This document shows positions 17,808 through 28,300 of a DNA stretch of 64,000 bases, piece after piece (position 1 is the stretch's first letter; each line of letters begins with the position of its first letter). Position numbers and translations under genes: made by a program. The stretch lies in NCBI GenBank assembly GCA_965243755.1, contig CBDEVW010000005.1:62001-126000 (forward strand). Direction: 5' to 3'. This stretch comes from JANSWY01 sp965243755 (GTDB lineage Bacteria > Bacteroidota > Bacteroidia > Cytophagales > Cyclobacteriaceae). The notes below the pieces were generated by a model. The model had not been told where the DNA came from. It saw nothing but the letters and a program-made list of their open reading frames with translations, and did not search any database.

Positions 17808-18052
17808 TGGTTTGGTGTTTCTAAGGTTCGGTGTGGCTAATCTAAAAACCTGTTCAGGAAATTCAATTTACAAATGCCGCTGGAACGTAAATCGAAAACG
17901 CTAATCCATTGATCTTGAACTGTTCAGCTAATGTTATGAATTTATTAAATGATTAGTATCTGACCGGAAATTTTCATTTATTACAAAGATATTTTCAGAT
18001 CAATTGTGCGAACATTTCAGTACAGCAGAGGGTGTAAAGTAAATTCGTGATA

Positions 18053-19567
18053 ATGGATTTAATACAGGAACTAGCAAATATATTAGAACAGGATCGGCCT
18101 AAATCTTTCAACCTTTTACTTCCCAAGGGCTCCAAACTCCGAAAGTTGTATAAGCTCAAGACAGAGGAAAACTTAAGTGATAAGAGGATTGCCCGTGTCC
18201 TTTATGATAGTGAGCCAGGTGATAAGCGCTTCATCATGCTTCGAAGAAACCTGATCAAAAAACTATCAGAGTTAGTCCTGGTCGCCAATCATTCCGATAT
18301 TAATAGAAAAAACTACATCAGGGTTCAGTTTGAGTGTGAGCAGCTCCTAACAATTGCCAGAAAGTTGCTCTTTGTAAATGTTTATCACAATGCTGAACGA
18401 ATGACCTGGAAAGCCCTGAAAAAAGCAGAGAAGTTTCACCTGGTTGATGTAGAGTTGGCCTGTTATCAAAGTTTGAGGAAAATCTACTATCTGAAAGGCT
18501 ATGTATCTGAGGTGGGTAAATACCAACAAATGGTGCTAAAAAAGCAACATGAACAATTGTTGATTGACAAAGCCCGCGGCATGATTGAAATGGCATTGAG
18601 TGAAACCAAATTTATTCGATCGCAATCCCTGGAACTTGGTAGAAAATTTGCGCAATACGCTGATGAACTGGAGCAAGACATGAAGCTAGTAGATTCCCCA
18701 TTTCTGCGATTGCATCATCTTAGAATTCAGGTGTTGCGATATCACCATTTGCATGAAACCGAGGAGTGGTACAATGCCATCAGAAGTATTCAGGAATTAC
18801 TGGTTGATTTTAATTACCTGGAAACAGTACATCTTACGTTGGAGCTTAACATTTCTTTAGTGAAGTATTTCAATGCGGTGGGCCTATTTGAAGATGCCGA
18901 CGACTCCATTGCGATTTTATTAAAGAACACATCTTATACTGCTTTCAATAGGTTTGAAGTCATGGCAGAACTATTTGACAGGCAATTGAATTCCGGCAAT
19001 TTCGAGGCGGCCAGAGATACCCTGGTGGATGTCCATATGTCTGAGCAGTTTTCATTGCTTGACCGCCAGGATCGTGCTGCCTGGATCATTAGATCGGCCA
19101 TTTGTTTCATTTATCAGGTAATTCGTGATCCGGATAGGGAGCAGGTACCGGGGTTTGAGCTGGATCGATTGCAGGTATTTTATGCAGATTGCGCAGCAAT
19201 TTCTCCCGATAAGCTGGGATATAATTGGGTTTATATTGTACTCAGGACTCTGCTATTGGCTCTGAAAGGATCGATCGATTATGAAAATGAAGCCAACAAG
19301 CTGAGGGTTTATTTCCAGCGATATTTAAAATTGGCCGCACACGATAGGACCATTCTTTTTTTCAGGTATTTTCTTAAAATTTTAAGAGCTGGAATGAGCC
19401 CAAAGGAATTTGACAGTCTAGACAACTACTTTCAGGAAGAGTTTAAAACCATAGGTGTTGTGAAGGAGTATTGCGAGCTGGTGAAATATGAATCCTTATG
19501 GCAATGCATTGGTCAACTCTGCGATCACATTGATCAGAACCGACGGGAAATTGTGGTGCCTATTTAA
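18053..19567 (+). CDS. Cytosolic helical-repeat protein of unknown function
   Basis: About 504 residues from the ATG at 18053; a GTG at 18047 in the same frame would add two residues. There is no signal peptide or membrane segment. The sequence is all helical with repeat-like, TPR-style spacing (AERMTWKALKKAEKFHLVDV, ELNISLVKYFNAVGLFEDAD) and many aromatic and charged residues. I recognise no named family; similar long helical proteins are common and lineage-specific in Cytophagales. It is flanked by a divergent nuclease gene and followed after 73 bp by an exported protein. A scaffold or regulatory role is only a guess. Confidence 0.75.
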   Translation: MDLIQELANILEQDRPKSFNLLLPKGSKLRKLYKLKTEENLSDKRIARVLYDSEPGDKRFIMLRRNLIKKLSELVLVANHSDINRKNYIRVQFECEQLLTIARKLLFVNVYHNAERMTWKALKKAEKFHLVDVELACYQSLRKIYYLKGYVSEVGKYQQMVLKKQHEQLLIDKARGMIEMALSETKFIRSQSLELGRKFAQYADELEQDMKLVDSPFLRLHHLRIQVLRYHHLHETEEWYNAIRSIQELLVDFNYLETVHLTLELNISLVKYFNAVGLFEDADDSIAILLKNTSYTAFNRFEVMAELFDRQLNSGNFEAARDTLVDVHMSEQFSLLDRQDRAAWIIRSAICFIYQVIRDPDREQVPGFELDRLQVFYADCAAISPDKLGYNWVYIVLRTLLLALKGSIDYENEANKLRVYFQRYLKLAAHDRTILFFRYFLKILRAGMSPKEFDSLDNYFQEEFKTIGVVKEYCELVKYESLWQCIGQLCDHIDQNRREIVVPI

Positions 19568-19640
19568 TTCTTTAGGGCATAAGTAGGATTTTCTTCCTCG
19601 ATGGATTAATTTTTTATATTCAATCACACCCTCCATAAAA

Positions 19641-21644
19641 ATGAAAAACTTACTGGCCCTCATTTTAGGTATTGCTGTTCCACTGATTGCCGCTGCACAG
19701 AAATACCCACCACTAATTGAGTATAATTTTGAATCTGTTGAGCAAAAAGTTTTGCCTGGAAAGAGTACGGACATCATCAAAGGGAAGTGGGGGTGCAGTG
19801 CCGGTTTACTACCAGAAGACAAAATAGGTAATCTTGCGATTGCAGCAGAAGTGGCTACCAATGGATGCTACACAGATGGCAGATACAATCACTCCAACTA
19901 TCCCGTTTCACTTGGTAGATTTGTAAGTTCTGATGGTAAAGTCAGCTGTGAAGCCTATCAGTTTCGCCCGGCACAGATTAAGGCGACAGAATTCTTAGCT
20001 TCTAAACACCGAATACACCTTCGTTTTGATCAAAAGAGGGATTACGAACTATACACTTTTATTGAAGGCAACATGTATAAAGCTGCGGAGGTCCCAGCTT
20101 CCAAAATTGTACCCGGGGAATACCTCAAGATCAATGAATTGTCTCTGGACATCAGCGTTGAGGTGGTGGTTTTTATTAAACCCAGGGAACAGAGAATAAG
20201 TATTTACTCACAATTAAGTGAACAGGCTGAGGGTGCCTTGGTTTTTGATCATCCGAAAGTGAAAGTATACAAAACGAGGTATAACATCGAAGGTGAAATT
20301 TTCGACACAGAAAAGGGATTTACCGGTGGTCCGGGTTCCCATAGTAATGTGTATGGTAATGGAAGGCAGTTCTTTTGTTTCGCCAACCAGGGTGATCTTG
20401 ATGTCATCTGGCAGGAAAAGGAAAGTAAAAAAATCAATTTATCCAGATTGGACATGAAATCAAATAAGATGGCGCTTGTAAACTTACCCGCTCGATCTGG
20501 TGTGCTTGCTGCTGCCACTACGGACCCGGATAACAACCTGTATTATCTTGTTGTAACTGGAGAGGCAGGTAAAAAGCAAGTTTGGGTTTATCATGTTACT
20601 CGTAATGGGAAAGTTTTAAACAGTAATCAACTGGATGCGACCAAAGCTGGTTTGAACATTTGGAATTTTAGTGAGAGTGAAAGTGCATCTCTGGCTTACA
20701 ACGATGACAAACTGGGTATGATCATTAGCAGGACCATGTATAAATCCCGGGATGGATTAAATCATCAGGGTGCAATTGCGGTGACTATCAATGCCAGTAC
20801 GCTCCAGGTGATTGATAACCTTGGGCAGACCTCCGGCCATTCCTTTGATAATATAATTTATCCCGATCCGGAAGGTGCGTTTATAGGGATGGATCTGGGT
20901 GATAATTATCCCAGGGGTATTCATTTGCATAAAATCGCAGATACAAAGCGATCCAAATTGGTTTACACTTTCAAAACTGCTCATGGCCGGTCACCTAAAA
21001 GTCCAGCTGGTACTTCTTATCCATTTTATAGCGAGATATCCAAAGGGAAAGATAAATTTTATAAATGGTCCAATGACAATCATACCTATTCTGAACTCGG
21101 GGACATGGTTGATCTTGGAGATAGTTATGGGGTTTACTTCGTTGGGGAACCAGACCCCAGTGGAAAAGCAATCAATAACGCCAGGGCCCGGGGTTACCTC
21201 TTTGACTCCAGAAACATTGGATATGTGGAGGTTGCGAGGGATTTCACGAAGTACGGAGAAGAGGTCATCCTGAGTAAAGGCATCACTGAAAAAGGCGGAT
21301 TCTATACTTTTGGTGGAAGATGGTCGGAGCAGGAGAATAAAGGGATAAGGTGGCTCACCAAATACAACGATGCTGAAACTTCCAATGTATCCAGGTTAAA
21401 GGCGGTAGCCATAAATGGGGAAACCTATCTGTTTTGGGAAAAATGGACCCCCTCAAAATACGTGTCCACCTACATGATGGCTGTAGATCGAAATGGGAAG
21501 CCGATCAATGAACCTATTGACATAGGCAACCACCTCAGACTAAACAGAAGGGACGAACCGTTTGTAATGGATAATGTGATTGTTTTTGTTTCAGGAAATA
21601 AAAATGACTCAAAATTACAGATAGTAGAAGTAGCGGTGAACTAA
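19641..21644 (+). CDS. Exported propeller-like protein of unknown function
   Basis: A 667-residue protein with a signal peptide (MKNLLALILGIAVPLIAAA, then Q). It is beta-rich throughout, with repeated short strand-turn units such as NLYYLVVTGEAGKKQVWVYH and KGIRWLTKYNDAETSNVSRL, fitting a beta-propeller with an N-terminal lectin-like or jelly-roll segment (residues 20-220). Two cysteines near the N-terminus (WGCSAG, NGCYTD) may pair. No enzyme motif and no sorting domain is visible, so it is probably periplasmic or surface-exposed. It ends 16 bp from the convergent tonB-like gene with no clear terminator. Confidence 0.72.
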   Translation: MKNLLALILGIAVPLIAAAQKYPPLIEYNFESVEQKVLPGKSTDIIKGKWGCSAGLLPEDKIGNLAIAAEVATNGCYTDGRYNHSNYPVSLGRFVSSDGKVSCEAYQFRPAQIKATEFLASKHRIHLRFDQKRDYELYTFIEGNMYKAAEVPASKIVPGEYLKINELSLDISVEVVVFIKPREQRISIYSQLSEQAEGALVFDHPKVKVYKTRYNIEGEIFDTEKGFTGGPGSHSNVYGNGRQFFCFANQGDLDVIWQEKESKKINLSRLDMKSNKMALVNLPARSGVLAAATTDPDNNLYYLVVTGEAGKKQVWVYHVTRNGKVLNSNQLDATKAGLNIWNFSESESASLAYNDDKLGMIISRTMYKSRDGLNHQGAIAVTINASTLQVIDNLGQTSGHSFDNIIYPDPEGAFIGMDLGDNYPRGIHLHKIADTKRSKLVYTFKTAHGRSPKSPAGTSYPFYSEISKGKDKFYKWSNDNHTYSELGDMVDLGDSYGVYFVGEPDPSGKAINNARARGYLFDSRNIGYVEVARDFTKYGEEVILSKGITEKGGFYTFGGRWSEQENKGIRWLTKYNDAETSNVSRLKAVAINGETYLFWEKWTPSKYVSTYMMAVDRNGKPINEPIDIGNHLRLNRRDEPFVMDNVIVFVSGNKNDSKLQIVEVAVN

Positions 21645-21660
21645 TAATTGCCTATATCAC

Positions 21661-22362
21661 TCAGTTTATTGTTAGAGATTGATTGCTACTTAGCTTAAAG
21701 AAAACGGGTAATACCATTCGGACATTGACTGGCTTTCCTCGTTGCTTACCAGGTTGCCACTTTGGCATATTTGATACCACTCTGACAGCCTCTTCGTCAC
21801 AACCACCGCCGATACCTTTGAGGGCAACAACATCCCTGATACTTCCATCTTTCCATACAACGAACTGAACATAAACACGGCCCTCAATTCCCATCCGTCT
21901 GGCTACAGAAGGGTACGACAAATGCTCACTTAAATATTTGTATAATGCAGCATCTCCACCTTTATAGACGGGTTTGTTCTCTACAATCAGGAAAATTTCC
22001 TCTGTTTCCTCTTCTATGGGTGTTTCTTCGAATATTACCTCTTCTATGATCATATCTTCTGTCACTTCAACATCCAGGTTGATGTCAATCTCTTCTTCGA
22101 TCTCAACTTCATCAGAAACTTCAACAACTTTTGGCAGTTGGATCACTTTGGCCGGAGGTGGAGGTTTCTGTTCCGTGGGAGGAATTTCAACAATATCATT
22201 GAAATCCATAGCTGTTTCAATCGGCTGCAATAGTTGATCTGTGATTGGTGATTGATATTCAAAAGCAAGTAGTACTAATCCAAAAGAAAGCATTAATCCA
22301 ATACTGAAATACAACCCTCTTTGTCTATTCACATCGAATTGCGGATTCTTCTTAAGTTCCAT
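21661..22362 (-). CDS. tonB: TonB-family energy transducer
   Basis: Couples the inner-membrane proton gradient (ExbB/ExbD) to outer-membrane receptors. The 233-residue protein has an N-terminal cytosolic tail, one membrane helix at about residues 16-35 (GLYFSIGLMLSFGLVLLAF), a short proline stretch (QKPPPPAKVIQLP), a long acidic linker (EVEIEEEIDINLDVEVTEDM) and a C-terminal TonB domain from about residue 145 (YPSVARRMGIEGRVYVQFVV, WQPGKQRGKPVNVRMVLPVF). The acidic linker in place of the usual proline/lysine-rich one is typical for Bacteroidota. No exbBD or receptor gene is adjacent. Confidence 0.9.
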   Translation of the reverse strand: MELKKNPQFDVNRQRGLYFSIGLMLSFGLVLLAFEYQSPITDQLLQPIETAMDFNDIVEIPPTEQKPPPPAKVIQLPKVVEVSDEVEIEEEIDINLDVEVTEDMIIEEVIFEETPIEEETEEIFLIVENKPVYKGGDAALYKYLSEHLSYPSVARRMGIEGRVYVQFVVWKDGSIRDVVALKGIGGGCDEEAVRVVSNMPKWQPGKQRGKPVNVRMVLPVFFKLSSNQSLTIN

Positions 22363-22467
22363 GGTTATAAAAAATTAGGTGTAAGAAGAATATATAGAGA
22401 TCATCCAAAGATTTGACTAACAAACGTTAGCCACTCAGGATGACAAAAATCAGGGAGTTCTCTGGAA

Positions 22468-23085
22468 CTAGTGATCGTCTATTTGCGAAAGAAATGCCTC
22501 CACCAGTCCAGCAATATCCGGTGCATCAGGTGCATCTTTGATTGATTCAGTGACATTTGGAATCTTGCTTAAATCGGGCCTGTCATCGCTTACTGCAATG
22601 ACCTTCTCTTTGCTTAAAAATCTGATGACTTCCTTTTTTTTATAGTAGGTTCTGTATTGATAATAGGCTAAGGTTTTGGCCTCACCACCGTTCATAAAAT
22701 ATTGATCTTCATCCATATCCAGCTCCTCTGCAGTATACATTTCATCGGCAAAGTAGCCATCAGTGAACGTGAAAAATAACTGGTGGTCTTTAAGGTAATG
22801 CTGGTTTGATTCTTCGTGCCAGTCCTGAAAGATTGTCATCACTATTTTTATAATTTTATTGGATTCAGGGTGATAGAATGCCTTAATTTCTGTGGGGCCA
22901 TCAACTTCAAATGCAGTATAATCTGCCAGATCGATTTCTTCGCAATCATTTAGTAAGCCCTCTACCTCTGCATACCACCCTCTGATTTGCTGAATATCGC
23001 TTTCAGTGCCTTGAGAGAATAACTGAAAAGATGCTGAGTTAAGAAACAATACAATTAAAAAATACTTCAAATTGAGCGGGTCCAT
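22468..23085 (-). CDS. Exported acidic protein of unknown function
   Basis: A 205-residue protein with a signal peptide (LKYFLIVLFLNSASFQLFS, then QG). The mature part is acidic and contains a strand-rich central part (EIKAFYHPESNKIIKIVMTI, HQLFFTFTDGYFADEMYTA). No family is recognised. It follows the MlaE-type gene on the same strand after 51 bp and may be co-transcribed with it. Confidence 0.68.
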   Translation of the reverse strand: MDPLNLKYFLIVLFLNSASFQLFSQGTESDIQQIRGWYAEVEGLLNDCEEIDLADYTAFEVDGPTEIKAFYHPESNKIIKIVMTIFQDWHEESNQHYLKDHQLFFTFTDGYFADEMYTAEELDMDEDQYFMNGGEAKTLAYYQYRTYYKKKEVIRFLSKEKVIAVSDDRPDLSKIPNVTESIKDAPDAPDIAGLVEAFLSQIDDH

Positions 23086-23136
23086 AAAAGCAACTTAGTG
23101 ATTTAACCCGAGACACTCAAGATAAATTGTGCATCG

Positions 23137-23871
23137 TTATCCCACAAACAACTGGGTCAGCACGTAATCTGAGATCAGGATGGTAATACAGCTATTGATT
23201 ACTGCTTGTGTGCCGGCCTTACCTACTTCAAATGCCCCACCCTGAGTATGATATCCTTTGTATGATGAGATGGTAGATACCAGGAATCCAAATACAAAAG
23301 CCTTGATGATGGCAAGTGTGATCACAAAGGGGTTAAAGTCAACCCTGATCCCATAGATGTATTGAGATGCTGGGATAACATCAGTTAAGGCTGAAATCAG
23401 GTATCCCCCATAAACTGAAAGGAAACAAGCCAGGATGATCAATAGTGGCATCATAAAAGCGGAAGCAATCACTTTTGGCAGTACCAGATAGTGTGCAGAA
23501 TTGATTCCCATTACTTCCAGCGCATCAATTTGTTCAGTAATCCTCATGGTACCTAATTCGCCAGCGATATTCGACCCAACCTTCCCAGCAAAAATCAAAG
23601 CAATCAGTGTTGGAATTATGTTAAGGACCATATCCCGTACAGCAAGTGCTGTCAGGTAATCCTGTAAATATGGAGATGTGAGATTGTAGGCAGTTTGGAT
23701 AGTGGTAACAGCCCCAGTAAAAAAAGCGACTATAGAAACAATGAAAATTGATTTGAAGCCTACCTTGATACATTCGTCCATGAATAAGCGGAAAAAAGTG
23801 CGAAACTTCTCTCTCCGAACAAACAGGTCTCTGATGAACAATAAAAATTTACCTAGTTTTTTCATGTACAA
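23137..23871 (-). CDS. mlaE: MlaE-family lipid ABC transporter permease
   Basis: The permease subunit of an Mla-type phospholipid transporter in the inner membrane. The 244-residue protein has about five membrane segments and the family signature AGKVGSNIAGELGTMRITEQ followed by IDALEVMGINSAHYLVLPKV. Met3 (23865) is an equally good start. The partner ATPase (mlaF) and the MCE substrate-binding protein (mlaD) that usually follow are not adjacent; the neighbours are an MFS gene upstream and an exported protein of unknown function downstream. Confidence 0.9.
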   Translation of the reverse strand: MYMKKLGKFLLFIRDLFVRREKFRTFFRLFMDECIKVGFKSIFIVSIVAFFTGAVTTIQTAYNLTSPYLQDYLTALAVRDMVLNIIPTLIALIFAGKVGSNIAGELGTMRITEQIDALEVMGINSAHYLVLPKVIASAFMMPLLIILACFLSVYGGYLISALTDVIPASQYIYGIRVDFNPFVITLAIIKAFVFGFLVSTISSYKGYHTQGGAFEVGKAGTQAVINSCITILISDYVLTQLFVG

Positions 23872-23950
23872 GGTTGAGGTACTACAAGACGCAAATTAAT
23901 GATTACCGCCAATTTTCCACCACCGCTTACCATAAAATCACCAGAAAGCT

Positions 23951-25138
23951 TCATGAAGTTTGTAAACGGGTCTTTTTGGATTTCATCGCCCAATTCAAAA
24001 TAATGATGATCTGTAATAGTACTATTGGTATTGTCAAAAGTAGCATTGTTTCCCATCCCAGGGCAAAAACTACCCAGCCTGCTGACAAAGACGCCAAAGC
24101 TTGAGAGCCCATAACTACAGCTTCATTCACCGCCTGAACCCGGAATCTTTCTTCTGGCCGGTAGGAATTTGGCAGTAGGGTAGTCCCTCCAATGAAGAGG
24201 AAATTCCATCCAATGCCCAGCAGGATCAGGGAAATCCAGTAATTGTTGAGATGATGTCCTGCATAGGCTATTGCGATACATATTAAATAAGCCACTAGCC
24301 CAAGAAGCATCATTCGGGTAACACCAATTTTATTAATGATATGGCCTGTGAAAAGCGATGGTACAAACATCGCAAGGATGTGACTTTGAATCACCCATTT
24401 TGTATTTTCCAGTGAATGGCCGTCCATCACATGCATGCTTACCGGAGTTGCCGTCATAATGAAACTCATGATCATATAACCTACAGATGCACTAAGTATG
24501 GCCACCCAAAATACCTGTTGTCTGGAAATTTCACGAAGTGATCTGGTCGGTTGTGGTATCGTTGTGGATTCGATATTAATGTTTTTGTATAAAAGCAGAA
24601 TCAGGAAAGCAGCCACAAAAACTCCTGCCAATAAAAGGAACGATCCCGAAAAAGGTGTTTCCAATAGATCCTTGCCTCTGACTGCCAGTTCAGGCCCGAG
24701 AAATGCTGCAAACATCCCACCTACCAGTACAGTAGATGCTGCTTTAGGGATCAGTGCAGCAGAAACACTTTCGATCGCAGCAAATCGAAACTGCATCACT
24801 GTAGCCACACCTATTCCCATTAAAAATATAAGTGCACAGAATAGATAAAAGGACTGAATGGCAATGGCATATGAAGTGAGGAGGGCCAGCAATCCTGAGA
24901 GGATGGTGACAAACAGGAATACTTTCTTTCTTCCATATTTTTTCATGACCAGCGTGACGGGCACCACAAACAGGGCGGTCCCAATTACTACACTGGCTAC
25001 TGGAAGTGTAGCAAGGTTTTCTGATGGAGCAATGGAGGATCCAATTATTCCACCAACCAATACAACCATAGAACTAATAGACATTAGCAGAGGTTGTACC
25101 AATGTGAGTATCCAAACGTTTTTATGAAGTCCTTTCAT
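23951..25138 (-). CDS. Major facilitator superfamily transporter
   Basis: A 395-residue inner-membrane protein with about 12 predicted helices. The ATG at 25138 (MKGLHKNVWILTLVQPLLM) was chosen over an upstream start, because the extra residues only add a hydrophobic tail without function. The loop between helices 2 and 3 shows the MFS pattern VMKKYGRKKVFLF, and the equivalent in the second half is HIINKIGVTRMMLLGL. The charged segment LPNSYRPEERFRVQAVNEA is typical of YfcJ-like or multidrug-type members. Substrate unknown. It is upstream of mlaE by 79 bp on the same strand. Confidence 0.87.
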   Translation of the reverse strand: MKGLHKNVWILTLVQPLLMSISSMVVLVGGIIGSSIAPSENLATLPVASVVIGTALFVVPVTLVMKKYGRKKVFLFVTILSGLLALLTSYAIAIQSFYLFCALIFLMGIGVATVMQFRFAAIESVSAALIPKAASTVLVGGMFAAFLGPELAVRGKDLLETPFSGSFLLLAGVFVAAFLILLLYKNINIESTTIPQPTRSLREISRQQVFWVAILSASVGYMIMSFIMTATPVSMHVMDGHSLENTKWVIQSHILAMFVPSLFTGHIINKIGVTRMMLLGLVAYLICIAIAYAGHHLNNYWISLILLGIGWNFLFIGGTTLLPNSYRPEERFRVQAVNEAVVMGSQALASLSAGWVVFALGWETMLLLTIPIVLLQIIIILNWAMKSKKTRLQTS

Positions 25139-25379
25139 GAAAAAAATTATTATCCAATCCAAATGCAACAACCCATCTGCCTGTTTAATTCAATGCCGAT
25201 CAATATTTTTTGCACAAACACATATTTTGCACTTGCCACGACACTATAATACCTGATGACTACATTCTTTTTGTCAATCAGGAATCAAATGGAGAAAATT
25301 GCTACGGGGTTCAGTGTGCCAACACTGGAAACTAACGGGGAAAATAATTATCTTAAATAAGATCAACAGCTAGCGGAAA

Positions 25380-28300
25380 TTGAGAAAGGTTGACATTCAT
25401 AGGGGCTTGGTGGCCTTGTTTGCATTGTGCTTCATACATGTGGCGGGCATGGCCCAATCATTTAGGTTCGAAAACCTGACAGATGAGGATGGATTGAGGG
25501 GGTTGAACGTTTCCTGTATGATACAGGATAAGTTTGGATATTTATGGATCGGGACTGATGGCGGTTTACATAGATATGACGGCAGGAAGTTTGAATTACA
25601 TACACATGATTCGAAAGATTCTCTCTCGATAGCCAGTAATCAGATACAATCAATCCTTGAGGACAGTTTTGGAAATCTATGGGTAGGAACCCGAAAAGGA
25701 CTTAATAAATACGACAGAGACCGACAGGAATTCAGCAGATTTCTTGATGTACAGCAATCACCCAAATTATTATTAGATAAAAGCATAAGATCACTATATC
25801 AGGACAGGAATGGTTACCTGTGGGTAGGGGTGTCAGAACTTGGATTGCTGAAATTTGATATCAAAAAAGAGACCTTTACCGAATGGTATCAATACAAGCT
25901 GGACAAATCGAATGAATTACCAAGCAACCATGTAAAAGTGATCCTGGAGGGCAATGGTCGATTGATAATAGGATCAGATAACGGAATAACCACACTTAAA
26001 GAGCAGTCGGGTGCATTTGAAAATTACCAAAATGAGCTGCCCAATGTTTTTGTAAAATCAATATTTAAGGACATTAACAATAACTACTGGATAGGCACAG
26101 ATCATGGTGTGGCTATCGGTAGGTGGAATAAGCAAAAGTTGGAATTTACCACGGTTTACCCCGACATTGATTATGTCAAAGATATCACTCAGGACGAAGA
26201 AGGAAACATTTGGATTGCGTCGGATGATGGCATGTTCATCAGCAATGCTGAGGGTGATCGCCTGGTTAAGTTAAATCACAATGTTGATGACAAATATAGC
26301 CTGGCCAGTGATCATGTAAGGACCTTGTTGCTGGACAATCAGGGAATTTTGTGGGCCGGTACCACCGGAGGAATTAGTAAATGGATCGAAAATAGATTCC
26401 CTTTTACGGTAATTCAACGAAACAGTGAAGGGTTAAGAGAGCTTACCAATAATTATGTAACCTCAGTAGCGCTGGATGAAGGTTTTTTATGGCTGGGTAC
26501 CCAAAATGGTTTGAATAGGGTACACACTGAAACAAGACAGGTGAAATCAATTTTGACCAATTCTGGCAATAGAAGTTCACTTTCCAACAATTATATATCG
26601 GTACTTGACAGAGATAATAATGGCACTATCTGGGCAGGAACCGAACGGGGAATCAACAAAATAACCCGAAACGGTCAAATCACTACTTACCTCACTGAGA
26701 ATGATGACAAAAGTGATTTTGTACAGATGGGAATTTTAAGTATTCATGTTGATATAGAAAATAATGTATGGGTGGGTACCTGGGACGGACTGTTGAAATA
26801 TGATCCTTTGGGGGACCGATTCATTGCTGTCATGCCAGACCTGATAGTGGGCAGGGTACAAAGCATTTACAGGGATCGGGAAGGCGATTTATGGCTTGGT
26901 AAACGGAATGGGCTAAGCAGGATCCAATTTCGGGGTAAAAGAGAATTGTTTACTCATTTTCAATCGGCGACCCATAATATGACGAGCAATGACATTATCA
27001 GCCTTACCAAAAGTAACTCTGGAATCTGGATAGGGTCAAATGGGGGTGGACTGATGCATTACGACATTGGAACCGGCACTTTTACTCACTATGGGATGTC
27101 AGATGGTCTGGCTTCTAATGAGATTAATTCTCTGGTGTTGGACGAAGAGGATATTCTATGGATTGGCTCAAGTCGGGGGATTACCCGATTTTCTAGATAT
27201 CCTTTGCAAGTCACTAACTACAACAGGGAAGATGGTTTGCTTTCCGAATTCCTTAATCTCAATGCGGTGGCAATATCTGCGGATGGTCAATTATTTTTTG
27301 GTAGTGCCAATGGTGTAGTGAGCTTTGATCCGTCTACGACAAAACCTCTTGACAATAAAGTGATCCCCAGAATTGAATCCCTGAAATTAATGAATGACTG
27401 GGTATTGCCTCAAAAAACCACGGTCCTTCCACAGGCCATTAGTAAGCTTAATAAACTGGAGATCCCTGAAAGAATTCAAATCTTTGGCTTCAGGATAAAT
27501 GCGATAGACCTGGTCAATGGAAGTAAGAGTAAAATACAGTATAAGTTGGAGGGCTATGATACAGAATGGCATACGGCAGACCTGGATCAACCTGAAGCGA
27601 TATACAGCGGAGTAGAACCAGGGAAATACACCTTCAAGGTGAGGGCAGCCAACGGAAGCGGGGTATGGTCCTCTCAGGTAGCCAGTTTATCCATAGAAAT
27701 TACACCTCCATTATGGAAAACCACCTGGTTTATTGTGCTGACAAGTATCCTGCTCACGGGAATTTTAGGAATAGTTGTTTGGTCAAGGGTCAAACAGTCT
27801 CAGGATATTAAGAAGTATTTGGTTGAAGAAGTGAGGAAACAAACCGCGGAACTTGAAAACAAGAACAGGAGCCTGGAATTGGCCAATACTCAGATAAAGG
27901 AGCAGAATGAAAGGATTATGGCTCAGAGCCAGCTGATTGATCAGGAACGGGAAAAATTGGCGGAGGCTTTTGAGGAGATCCGAAACAGAAATATTGAGTT
28001 GGAAAACACGATCAACCAGTTGAAGTCCACCCAAAATCAATTGATCGAATCAGAGAAAATGGCTTCAATAGGGTTTTTGGCTGCCGGACTGGCGCATGAA
28101 CTCAATAACCCCCTCAACTTCATAGGAGGGGTGATCGGCCCTGTAAAAAGAGACATCAATGAGATTAGAGCCATACTTTCTGAGGAACAGGAGAATGACA
28201 ATGCAGTGCTGTTTGAAGAGATGAATGTACTGCTGGATCATATTGCAGATGGTGCTCAAAAGGCCACACAAATCATTAGAAACCTCCTCGACCTTACTCC

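Noticed and set aside
25248..25280. Imperfect hairpin CCTGATGAC...GTCAATCAGG upstream of the sensor kinase.
   Set aside because: Bulged stem without T-tract or known motif; not enough to call a regulatory element.
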